Of a stretch of DNA of 64,000 nucleotides, positions 10,198-17,552 are shown in pieces. The stretch comes from Lewinellaceae bacterium (lineage in GTDB: Bacteria; Bacteroidota; Bacteroidia; Chitinophagales; Saprospiraceae): NCBI GenBank assembly GCA_016711435.1, contig JADJSY010000016.1, positions 69,824 through 133,823 on the forward strand, in the 5' to 3' direction. Made by a program: the position numbers and the translations under genes. How positions within the stretch are numbered: the stretch's first letter is position 1; every line of letters begins with the position of its first letter. The notes below the pieces were generated by a model. It was not told where the DNA came from and ran no database searches. It saw only the letters and a program-made list of their open reading frames with translations.

Positions 10198-10216
10198 CGC
10201 CGAACTCAGTTCGGCG
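10198..10216. repeat. 19-bp palindrome directly after the glyQS stop
   Basis: CGCCGAAC-TCA-GTTCGGCG starts at the base after the glyQS TAA. The same palindrome occurs at 10516-10534, directly after the stop of the convergent lepB gene. Confidence 0.85.
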
Positions 10217-10252
10217 GCATCGGCGCCTTGCGCGCAATGCTGCCCAAAACAA

Positions 10253-10292
10253 ATCGACCGGGCAGCCTGCAAGCGACCCGGTCGATCATTTT
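10253..10292 (+). terminator. Probable terminator hairpin between glyQS and lepB
   Basis: A 10-bp stem (ATCGACCGGG at 10253-10262 with CCCGGTCGAT at 10277-10286) is followed by CATTTTAT. The T tract is short, so this is moderate evidence. Confidence 0.5.
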
Positions 10293-10334
10293 ATACTCAA
10301 AACCCGTTTGATTCGGGTTCCCATCCTTGTAGAC

Positions 10335-10494
10335 CAATTTCATTGACTTAAGCGTAGTGAAGAGGTGTCATCTCCTGACGAAGGAAGGAGGTGACATCTC
10401 GTAACGGCCGTTCCCAGTTAAATCTTCGCTACGAGATGTCACTTGCTCCTGCGTCGCAAATGACACCTCTTCGCTAGGTCACCGACATTGCCAT
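10335..10494. repeat. 160-bp imperfect palindromic element, copy A (MITE-like)
   Basis: This 160-bp segment is about 90% identical to 29736-29895. The whole element folds on itself. The outer arms are GAAGAGGTGTCAT and ATGACACCTCTTC, and the inner arms are GTGACATCTCG and CGAGATGTCAC. The ends are degenerate forms of AATGTCATTG and CAATGACATT. It contains no ORF and lies between convergent genes. Confidence 0.85.
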
Positions 10495-10515
10495 ACAAGC
10501 CGCCATGCACCAACG

Positions 10516-10534
10516 CGCCGAACAGGGTTCGGCG
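10516..10534. repeat. 19-bp palindrome directly after the lepB stop
   Basis: CGCCGAAC-AGG-GTTCGGCG ends at the base adjoining the lepB stop codon. Its partner adjoins the glyQS stop at 10198, so the two convergent genes carry the same 3' palindrome. Confidence 0.85.
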
Positions 10535-12149
10535 TTACAGCGTACTCGCCGACGAAAAAATCCGGTCCCAACGAATCCCTTCCCGGATATTGCCGTTTTT
10601 GGTGGAGAACCAGATAAACAGCGGTTTGCCCACGATATGGTCTTCGGGCACATAACCCCAGATGCGGGAGTCTTCCGAATTGTGGCGGTTATCGCCCATC
10701 ATCCAGTAGTAGTTCTGCTTGAACGTGTAGGTAGTGGCTTCCTGACCGTTGATGAAGATTTTTCCGTCGCGGGTTTCCAGCGCGTTATTTTCGTACACTT
10801 TGATGATGCGCCAGTAAAAAGGCAGGCTTTTTTCATTCAGGGCTACGGTCGCGCCTTTTTTGGGGATATAAATGGGGCCGTAATCGTCCACGTTCCAGGT
10901 GCCATATCGTTTGGCGTCGTTGGGGTAGACGTAACCGGGCTGGGAGCGTTCCTGTGGCACCCGTTCTACCTGTACGTTTGCAGCGAGGCCTTTTATTTTT
11001 TCCACCTGCGTATCATCTAGCATGAAATATCCCTGGGAAGCGGCATTCGCCCCGGCATCTTTCAGACTGACGCCCCATTCATCTAATTTTTTCAGGTTCA
11101 CTGCCGGCGTTACGTGGTACAAAAACTGCCGGTGTGTCGGATTTTGTGCCGCCACGCCGTTTACGAACAATTGCGCGTTGCGGATGACGATGCTATCGCC
11201 GGCAATGGCTACGCAGCGTTTGATGTAGTGGTCTTTTTTGTCGACCGGTCTTGTAATCACTTCAGCGCCGGGAGGCATCATTCCGCCCATCTGGCGGCGA
11301 AGTTGGCCCACGTCGAAACTGCCTTTCCGGCAGCAATACGATACTATCGCCTACGGGCCAGTTGAACACCACCGGTTCGTTGCGATCCACACTTTCCATA
11401 GCCGGGAGGCGGTAGTAGGGTAGAGAAGGTTTTTCGAGATAGGATTCACGGTCCAGAAGAGCAAGTAACCTGAAAACACCTCTTTGACCGCTACTTTGTG
11501 AAAAGCGGTTGTGAATCAAGGGAAACTGCACCACCGTCATTGGAGTCCGGATGCCGTAATGCGCTTTGCTGACAAACAAAAAATCGCCTACTTTTAAAGT
11601 GCCTTCCATCGAGGAAGTTGGAATGACGTAGGCTTCCACGAGAAACATCCGGATAAACGCCGCTGCAAAAACGGCAAAAATGATGGCTTCTCCCCACTCC
11701 CGCGTCTGCGATTTGTGCATAAAAGCGTACTCCGTTTCTAATTTTTTGAGCGCCAGTTTGTCCTTTTTCTCTACGGCTTCGTGGTGCAGGCGGTGAAAAA
11801 CACGTTCTTTTTCCAAAATAGGTCCCTGGTAAGTATCCTCTTTGTTGAGACCAATCATAAAAAAGGGAACCGGCGCATACACCACTGCCATTACAGCCTG
11901 CCAGAAACTATGTTTGCCGAAAGAGCGCACCATGTCGATGACCATGCCGGCATAGATGAAAAAATTGACGATCGGAAACAGCAGCCACAGGGCATATTGC
12001 GGCTTGCGACCGATAATTTTGCACCATTCCATGGCTGCCAGACCGGGAACCAAGGCTTTCCAGCCAGGTATACCCGCTTTTTCAAACAATTTCATCATGC
12101 TCAATCCGAGCAAAATATAAAGGACAATAAAAAAGATGAGAACCGACAT
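10535..12149 (-). CDS. lepB: Signal peptidase I with DUF5684-type N-terminus, split by a one-base insertion
   Basis: Cleaves signal peptides of exported proteins at the inner membrane. The N-terminal frame gives hydrophobic helices of the DUF5684 kind (GIPGWKALVPG, YALWLLFPIVNFFIYAG). It then gives a transmembrane anchor, the catalytic-Ser motif IPTSSMEGTLKVGDFLFVSK and RNEPVVFNWPVGDSIVLLPE. The second frame continues GSFDVGQLRRQMGGMMPPG, the Lys-containing YIKRCVAIAGDSI, and the C-terminal box MGDNRHNSEDSRIWG. Removing one base from the run at 11324-11326 (AAA on the coding strand) joins them into 537 aa. All catalytic parts are present. An essential gene broken by a homopolymer indel points to sequence error. 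The start ATG at 12149 has a TACTTTTG box 44 nt upstream. Confidence 0.9.
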
Positions 12150-12192
12150 GTAGTTCGAGATTGAAAAATGAATACTGTAAAACAGTGCAGTG

Positions 12193-12200
12193 CAAAAGTA
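12193..12200 (-). promoter_or_regulatory. Bacteroidota -7 box for lepB
   Basis: The coding strand reads TACTTTTG, an exact TAnnTTTG match, 44 nt before the lepB ATG. No convincing -33 TTG was found at the usual spacing. Confidence 0.5.
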
Positions 12201-12276
12201 TTTTTACCTAAAACACCATTGCCCACACTTCGACTATCGCCCTCAAAAGGCCGAACAACGTTGCTTGCGCATCGTC

Positions 12277-13668
12277 TTACGCTTCCGTCGATTTCCGGCG
12301 TTTCCGGCGTGTTTTGAATAATTCCACCACTTCTTTGTCTTTCATAAAGCCCATGTCAACAAACTGTGTGGATACGAAACGTTTCACATCCTGGTAGTCT
12401 TTGGCGCGTTTGTCAATGAATTTTTTCAGCAGTTTGTCCACAAAAACCATCGAAATTTTTTCAATGGACTGATTAAATTGCTGATTACCAAAGATTTTCA
12501 TATACACATTGAAAATTTTGGTCAATTCAAAATAGTCGGCATATTCCCGTTCGGTCAGGCCTTCCATCAATCGCGCGAAGTAGGTAAGAATCAGTTGCCG
12601 CAGGCATTCTGTTTCCACGGAAAGGCCTTCGTGGGTATTGTAAAAATTCTGCACGGCCTCGATGGAATCGGGGTGTACATATCCGAGTTCGTGAATTTTT
12701 TCAGCAATACGGTAGTAGTCCGAAATTTTGTCTTTCCAGTTCTTATCGATGAAGGCATTGATCCGTGCGTCATTGACAGAACTGATACCCGGCGACTGGT
12801 ATAATCCGATCAGGAAGCGCATGTAGCGCAGGTCGAATTCAGGAAATGAACGCCGCTCGCGTTCAAAGTGCGTAGCAAAAGCAAGCCTTTCAGCGGGATC
12901 GAGGTCAACATAATTGCCGCACATGGCCAGCATTTCGAGGTATTCCTCCGAGCCGTGAAATTCCTTGTTGTTCAGGAAATCTTGTATCTGCGATTTCAGG
13001 CTGGCGTTGTCGCCGCCCGCTTCAAATCTTTTGAGCAGAAACTGACGCAAGGCAGAAAAATTGGGTTTCATCTCGCCCAGGGAAGCCGGAAAATCGGCGG
13101 AGTGGTATTGCTCATGGCGGAACTGATTAGAATACCGGCTGTACAATTCTGCACGGTCTTTCAGGTCGCGGTACCGGTCTTGCTTTTGTTGTTGCAGGAA
13201 AAAACGGATGCGTTTGTTTTCTACAAGTGACATCAGGTTGGTGATCCAGATGTCGCTGCTGAGTGCAAAACCCACAGAAATGCTTTGTCCGATGCGTTTT
13301 TTCAGCTGATCGAAGTGGGGGCTGCGGCAAATGGCCAGCAAAATATCTTTGAAGTGGTCATTTGGACGAACATAGCGGTACTGATCGCCGATTTCACCGC
13401 GCAGCACCGAGAAACCCAGTACACGGGGCAGGTACAGCCCTTCAAAGGGCGGTTCGAGCAGGTACTTTTCAAAAGTAACCAACTGCAAAGGCGCTTCCGA
13501 CGCAACCTGGTGGTGCAGTTCAGAGAGTTGAGGTTCGAATTCTACACGCAGTGCGTTATAAAAATCATCCTCTTCTTCTTCGAGGTATTGCTCCAGATTG
13601 GGAGAATCCTGAATGGCTGCCGCCAGGTCGTTCAGGCGGTTATAATATTTTTCGTCTAAGGGTTGCAT
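12277..13668 (-). CDS. Conserved-looking hypothetical protein, 463 aa, soluble and helical
   Basis: I do not recognise this family. The protein has no signal peptide or membrane segment. It begins MQPLDEKYYNRLNDLAAAIQ, with an acidic stretch (LEEEEDDFYNALRVEFE), and continues as amphipathic helices. It has many Phe/Tyr-rich helical ends (YADYFELTKIFNVYMKIFG) and a basic C-terminus (FKTRRKRRKSTEA). That tail could bind nucleic acid, but this is only a guess. It lies between rpsP and lepB on the same strand, 128 nt upstream of lepB, so co-transcription is possible but not shown. Codon use looks ordinary. Confidence 0.75.
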   Translation of the reverse strand: MQPLDEKYYNRLNDLAAAIQDSPNLEQYLEEEEDDFYNALRVEFEPQLSELHHQVASEAPLQLVTFEKYLLEPPFEGLYLPRVLGFSVLRGEIGDQYRYVRPNDHFKDILLAICRSPHFDQLKKRIGQSISVGFALSSDIWITNLMSLVENKRIRFFLQQQKQDRYRDLKDRAELYSRYSNQFRHEQYHSADFPASLGEMKPNFSALRQFLLKRFEAGGDNASLKSQIQDFLNNKEFHGSEEYLEMLAMCGNYVDLDPAERLAFATHFERERRSFPEFDLRYMRFLIGLYQSPGISSVNDARINAFIDKNWKDKISDYYRIAEKIHELGYVHPDSIEAVQNFYNTHEGLSVETECLRQLILTYFARLMEGLTEREYADYFELTKIFNVYMKIFGNQQFNQSIEKISMVFVDKLLKKFIDKRAKDYQDVKRFVSTQFVDMGFMKDKEVVELFKTRRKRRKSTEA

Positions 13669-13747
13669 CCGGTTAAGATTATTTCGATGAAAGAATGAAA
13701 TGAAAATGTGCTGAGTGCCCAGGCAAAATGAAAATCAACCTGCGCTC

Positions 13748-13822
13748 CATCCGCTAAAAATCAGGAAAATCAATCAGGTCAATCTTGTAAATCCTTTAAA
13801 TCATGGTCCAATCATGGTCCAA
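13748..13822. repeat. Short tandem and direct repeats upstream of the 463-aa gene
   Basis: ATGGTCCAATC/ATGGTCCAACT are adjacent direct repeats, preceded by ATCAGGAAAATCAATCAGG and AATCCTTTAAATC. The last word also occurs in SR3 palindromes at 43808-43909. Confidence 0.55.
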
Positions 13823-13826
13823 CTCG

Positions 13827-13868
13827 AAAAAAGACCTGGTAAAACCATCAAGGGCTTTACCAGGTCTT
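13827..13868 (-). terminator. Rho-independent terminator of rpsP
   Basis: A perfect 13-bp stem (AAGACCTGGTAAA 13831-13843, complement 13856-13868) lies 47 nt past the rpsP stop. Read on the minus strand it is followed by a run of six T. Confidence 0.85.
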
Positions 13869-13914
13869 TATATCAATCTGTGGCAAAAGTAAAAACTTCG
13901 CCGATAGTTTAATC

Positions 13915-14643
13915 TTATACTTCTTCTGTTTTTTCAGTTTCGGCAGCGGCTTCTTCCACAGCTGGCGCTGCTTCTTCTGAAGTCGCTACTTCTGCTACCA
14001 CTTCTTCCACAGGCGCTGCTGCTACTTCTTCTACTGCTTCAGCCACAGGCGCCACTACTTCTTCGGCTACTTCTGCTGCTGCTTCAGCTACAGGCGCTGC
14101 TTCTTCTGCTACAGCTTCCACAACTGGTGCTGCAACTTCTTCGGCTACTGCTGCTACTGTTTCTTCTACTTGTGCTTCAGGCGCTTCTTCTGCGGGCGCT
14201 TCTTCTACAACGACTACCGGTTTGGCTTTTACTTTAGCTGTGCCGTCAACGGCAACTTTGAATTTTTGTTTGGCATCTACCGTTGCCTCGCGGCGTTTCA
14301 GGATACCGGCTTCTTTGGCTTCGATCCATTGAGCCAGTTGAGCGTCTGCCTGCTCAGGCGTCAGGGCGCCTTTGGTTACGCCGCGGTCTAAGTGTTTGCG
14401 GAGCATTACGCCTTTAAAACGGAGGATAGCGCGAACGGTGTCGGTTGGTTGTGCGCCGTTTTTCAACCATTCATACGCGCGGTCGCGGTTCAGTTCGATG
14501 GTAGCAGGTACGGTAAGCGGGTTGTAAGTGCCGATTTTTTCGATAAAACGGCCATCGCGGGGTGCGCGGGCGTCAGCCACTACGATGTGATAAAAAGGAG
14601 CCTTGGTGCGGCCTTTGCGTTGCAAACGAAGTTTGACAGGCAT
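13915..14643 (-). CDS. rpsP: 30S ribosomal protein S16 with long Ala/Glu/Val C-terminal extension
   Basis: A small-subunit ribosomal protein. Residues 1-80 are a full S16 domain (MPVKLRLQRKGRTKAPFYHIVV, DGRFIEKIGTYNPL, YEWLKNGAQPTDTVRAIL). Residues 80-135 form a helical extension (TPEQADAQLAQWIEAKEAGILKRREA) seen in other Bacteroidota S16 proteins. Residues about 145-242 are low complexity, nearly all A, E, V and P, strongly acidic and probably disordered. S16 in most bacteria is 80-90 aa, so the extension more than doubles it. A TACATTTG box lies 77 nt upstream, and a strong terminator follows. It appears to be a monocistronic unit here, without rimM or trmD. Confidence 0.97.
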   Translation of the reverse strand: MPVKLRLQRKGRTKAPFYHIVVADARAPRDGRFIEKIGTYNPLTVPATIELNRDRAYEWLKNGAQPTDTVRAILRFKGVMLRKHLDRGVTKGALTPEQADAQLAQWIEAKEAGILKRREATVDAKQKFKVAVDGTAKVKAKPVVVVEEAPAEEAPEAQVEETVAAVAEEVAAPVVEAVAEEAAPVAEAAAEVAEEVVAPVAEAVEEVAAAPVEEVVAEVATSEEAAPAVEEAAAETEKTEEV

Positions 14644-14719
14644 GTTGGTATTGAAAATTTAAATGAGAAAAAACTCGCCCGGCTACTTATATAAAATAGC
14701 ACCGGGCTTTTCGAGGGCG

Positions 14720-14727
14720 CAAATGTA
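14720..14727 (-). promoter_or_regulatory. Bacteroidota -7 box for rpsP
   Basis: TACATTTG on the coding strand is an exact TAnnTTTG match, 77 nt before the rpsP start. A TTTTTTG lies 13 nt further up, closer than the usual spacing. Confidence 0.5.
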
Positions 14728-14797
14728 CGCACACCCAAGTCAAAAAACCAAATATCTCCTGAAAAACTGTTGAAATCCTCCTTTCCGGTCGCAATGA

Positions 14798-15355
14798 CTA
14801 TTGTTTTATACCCAATGCATGTTTTACGGTTTGAATATTGCGCAGGTTTTTTCCGTTGTCGGTCAATACCATCCAGTTCAGGGGCTTGCTTTCCACTTTT
14901 ACCCTGGTAAGTTGTACTTCTTCAGGTTGTAACTCGATGGTGACAATTTCGCCCCAGCTATGCCAGGAAGGTTTTGTTTTGAATTGTAAAATGCTTCTGC
15001 TCTCATCTTGCCGGACTATTTTCCAGTGCTTCAAAGACAACTGGTTTTTAAGGTCCTGAAACAAAGCGTGCAAGGGTTGTGCCGCTTCAGTTTCCAACAA
15101 CTGACGGACGCCGTAATCGATGGAATCACTTTCCCCTTGCGATAATCTTCGTACAAACCAGGCATGAACGGCTGTTAATAATATGGACAATGCCAGCGCC
15201 ATTATAACGCCCTGCAAGATTACCCAGTTGAGTGAAGGTGAAATACTTTCCTTGATATAAGTGGGAAAAAATTGGGACCAGATCAGTCTGGGAAGGATAA
15301 ACAGTAGGGAGGCAAAGATGAAAATTTTAATAAAAATGCTGAACAGGTTTTTCAT
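14798..15355 (-). CDS. Hypothetical membrane protein with two transmembrane helices
   Basis: 185 residues from the ATG of MKNLFSIFIKIFIFASLLF, which is preferred over an ATG 30 nt upstream because the latter lies within the leader after the promoter. There are two hydrophobic helices, at about residues 5-25 and 40-65 (VILQGVIMALALSILLTAV). A cytosolic or periplasmic alpha/beta domain of about 115 residues follows (LKHWKIVRQDESRSILQF, EIVTIELQPEEVQLTRVKVESKP). The pattern resembles small photosystem- or PH-like accessory domains but matches no family I can name. A well-spaced promoter precedes it. Confidence 0.7.
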   Translation of the reverse strand: MKNLFSIFIKIFIFASLLFILPRLIWSQFFPTYIKESISPSLNWVILQGVIMALALSILLTAVHAWFVRRLSQGESDSIDYGVRQLLETEAAQPLHALFQDLKNQLSLKHWKIVRQDESRSILQFKTKPSWHSWGEIVTIELQPEEVQLTRVKVESKPLNWMVLTDNGKNLRNIQTVKHALGIKQ

Positions 15356-15382
15356 GTGATTTGGTTTAAAAGGATGACACCA

Positions 15383-15416
15383 CAAATATAATCCTTACCT
15401 GAAAAGAGTTCGCAAA
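15383..15416 (-). promoter_or_regulatory. Bacteroidota-type promoter of the two-helix membrane protein
   Basis: On the coding strand TTTG (15413-15416) and TATATTTG (15383-15390) are separated by 22 nt. This fits the -33 TTG / -7 TAnnTTTG consensus. Confidence 0.6.
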
Positions 15417-15544
15417 TGAACACGATGGAATATTCCGATTTCCAAAGAAATCCATACAAGTTTGTTTGCTGAATCCGGTGCGGGTTTCTATAAGCGACGC
15501 CACCCTTTCTTCACGCTGTTTGTTTTTTGTTTATTTTGATACTG

Positions 15545-15811
15545 TTAATTGCAGCATTGGGCATAACCATTCACGCAGCAACAATCACTAAATTCAATGA
15601 ATAATTCGTTGATCGTATTGTTGGCTTGAATTTGCACTTCAAAATAGCACCATTCAGGATATTCAACCATTTCCTTACAATAAGCCCAGTTTGAGTAATC
15701 TACCCTGGCGCGTGCAAAACCAAGTGCAAAAGTGGTCGTGCAAGGTGCTGCAGCGTAGACTTGTTGAAGGCCTGTTAAAGCAATAAATAAAGCAATGATT
15801 ATCTTTTTCAT
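15545..15811 (-). CDS. Small secreted Cys-rich protein, 88 aa
   Basis: The signal peptide MKKIIIALFIALTGLQQVYA is followed by a 68-residue mature part with eight Cys, including CCCVNGYAQCCN at the end. The Cys are probably disulfide-paired or metal-binding after export. I recognise no family. It is 62 nt downstream of another exported Cys-containing protein on the same strand, and the two may be co-transcribed. Confidence 0.65.
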   Translation of the reverse strand: MKKIIIALFIALTGLQQVYAAAPCTTTFALGFARARVDYSNWAYCKEMVEYPEWCYFEVQIQANNTINELFIEFSDCCCVNGYAQCCN

Positions 15812-15872
15812 ATTCGAGATTATTTTAGTTTTTAGTTTGGTTGGAGAGCATTTCTTCTGCTTGTTGCTGTCC

Positions 15873-16274
15873 TCACAAGGAACTTCGCTTGTTTTTGCAG
15901 CGTCTAATTGCAGAGAAATTCAGGAAACCATTTTTTTCCAGTTCATCACATTCTTTCATAAATTTATCCGCTTCCACGTATTGTGCACTTTTAGGTATTC
16001 CAGCCAGGCATTTTTCCAAATCACTCTGAGAAGCGCCGCTGGGAAACAAACCGCATTCCCGCATTTGAGTATGAATTGTTTGCAATTCTGCCGGCGTGAA
16101 CGACATCAGCGCAACTGTATGAGCCTGGAACGCTTCCCTGTATTTGGCCACATTGGGACTGGCATCCAGTTGTTTCTGCATTTGTTCGGTACTGAGCGTT
16201 CCGGAGGAATTCTGTTTACAGGAAAAGAGGAGGATTCCTGAAAAAAGTATGGAAAAAAATAACAGGTTTTTCAT
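15873..16274 (-). CDS. Small lipoprotein, 133 aa
   Basis: MKNLLFFSILFSGILLFSC gives a clear lipobox with Cys at residue 19. The mature part is helical with four more Cys (MRECGLFP, EKCLAG, KECDELEK, RRCKNKR), which could form two disulfides. There is no known domain. It is in the minus-strand cluster of small exported proteins between 15.5 and 17 kb, preceded by 70 nt of spacer. Confidence 0.7.
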   Translation of the reverse strand: MKNLLFFSILFSGILLFSCKQNSSGTLSTEQMQKQLDASPNVAKYREAFQAHTVALMSFTPAELQTIHTQMRECGLFPSGASQSDLEKCLAGIPKSAQYVEADKFMKECDELEKNGFLNFSAIRRCKNKRSSL

Positions 16275-16344
16275 ATTGAGAAATTGTTGGTGAGAAAATC
16301 AGATAGTGTTCGTAATGTTTGTCCCTTTTTGAATCATCCGCCTC

Positions 16345-17019
16345 CTAGCGGATAGTTCTTTTCAGGATACAATCCATATAATTTACCCGTGCTCTCCACA
16401 CGCCCAAAGTAGCTTCTCTTGCGGCCGGCTCAGGGCCATCCATTGCCAATATTATAGCTACTTCCGCAATCAAAAATCGTATTTCATGGACCATCTGCTT
16501 GTAACAGGGAAGGTTCGGGTCGCCTCCATTCAATGCTTGCGGCACGTCATCGGAAAGTATTGAAAAATCAAAAAACAGCAGGTTTTGCTCGAGTAAACGT
16601 GTAATCTTTTCATTACCCAAATTGCCGGCGTTTATAGCAGTTTGGATCGTATTAACTCTGTTTCCAAGATCCGCCGCAAAATCACCATACCCGCTAAAAC
16701 CCAATGTATTTAACTTCGATTGGACCCGCGCTGTGGAATAATTGCCCGACCTGATGTCTTCATACACTGCTTTGTCTTTTACCAGCGGAACCATGTTGGT
16801 AATCATCCATTGCGTGTACTCAACTACTTCACTTTCCAGATCGGAAGACCGGGAAGTGCTTTGATACCGGATGCTGCCTGCTGCATCGTTTTCGGAGACC
16901 GCCACATCGGAAATAAAATCTTTCCGGCAGGAACCCAAAGTGAATAAAATGGCAAGCAGCAAATACCTGCTGTGCCGAAGTGCGCCATAAAGGCCGGGTG
17001 AAAAATTGCAATTTTTCAT
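16345..17019 (-). CDS. Putative lipoprotein, 224 aa, unknown function
   Basis: The start is placed at the ATG of MKNCNFSPGLYGALRHSRY, which gives a signal peptide with lipobox (ILFTLGSC, Cys about residue 31). An ORF extension of 60 residues upstream is Pro/Tyr-rich and unlikely to be translated. The mature protein has a polar linker (SIRYQSTSRSSDLESEV) and then helices (VVEYTQWMITNMVPLV, HEIRFLIAEVAIILAM). It ends with a conserved-looking WRARVNYMDCILKRT. It may head the cluster of small exported proteins down to 15545. Confidence 0.68.
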   Translation of the reverse strand: MKNCNFSPGLYGALRHSRYLLLAILFTLGSCRKDFISDVAVSENDAAGSIRYQSTSRSSDLESEVVEYTQWMITNMVPLVKDKAVYEDIRSGNYSTARVQSKLNTLGFSGYGDFAADLGNRVNTIQTAINAGNLGNEKITRLLEQNLLFFDFSILSDDVPQALNGGDPNLPCYKQMVHEIRFLIAEVAIILAMDGPEPAAREATLGVWRARVNYMDCILKRTIR

Positions 17020-17552
17020 AGATTTGCAAAAGTTTAAAGTGACCCTTACTCTGATTGTTTTACCCGGCCATTTCAGGGTTAAAACCGGGGGCTTTGGGGG
17101 TAGGGGAAGCGGGGGGTAGCAGTAGTAGCTGTTACCCCTTTTCCTTAAAAAGGTACTCAAACGGACATAAATTGCTCCTTTGATGGATGACATTGCCATC
17201 GATCAAGTCAATAAAGAAACATTGCACCAATGGTGCGTCTGGAGAAAAACGAACAGAAAAATGTAAGATTAAAGCGTGCCGCACGTCCAATTCAAAAAGG
17301 CAGTGCTGTGTTTGGCAAGAATTCCGGATTAAAAATGCTTTGTCACATCATATTAAATTTCACAAGCATTATACAAACGTAAAAAGTTTTTTCAGTTTAT
17401 GCAATATTTTAAAATAAAAAATTTTAAACAAACTTAAACAAGAATAAAATGTTTACATAATTCCTTGAATAAGAATTATTTACAACAACACTTTCGTCAT
17501 ATTTTTTCTTGAAAGCATCGTGCATTTTCAATCCGGCAACCCGTCTTTTCTT
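17020..17552. other. Gene-free stretch between divergent genes
   Basis: 533 nt between the lipoprotein (-) and the PKD protein (+). It has a G-rich patch near 17085-17135 (GGGGGTAGGGGAAGCGGGGGG) and an AT-rich part from 17330 to 17520. No convincing ORF, RNA or palindrome was seen. Confidence 0.5.

Noticed and set aside
13915..14643. Ala/Glu/Val tail of S16 as a separate gene
   Set aside because: It is in frame with the S16 domain, with no internal start supported, and extended S16 proteins occur in this phylum.
17187..17417. 76-aa ORF upstream of the PKD protein
   Set aside because: Lys/Cys-rich translation with no signal peptide, domain or promoter. It looks like random AT-rich DNA.
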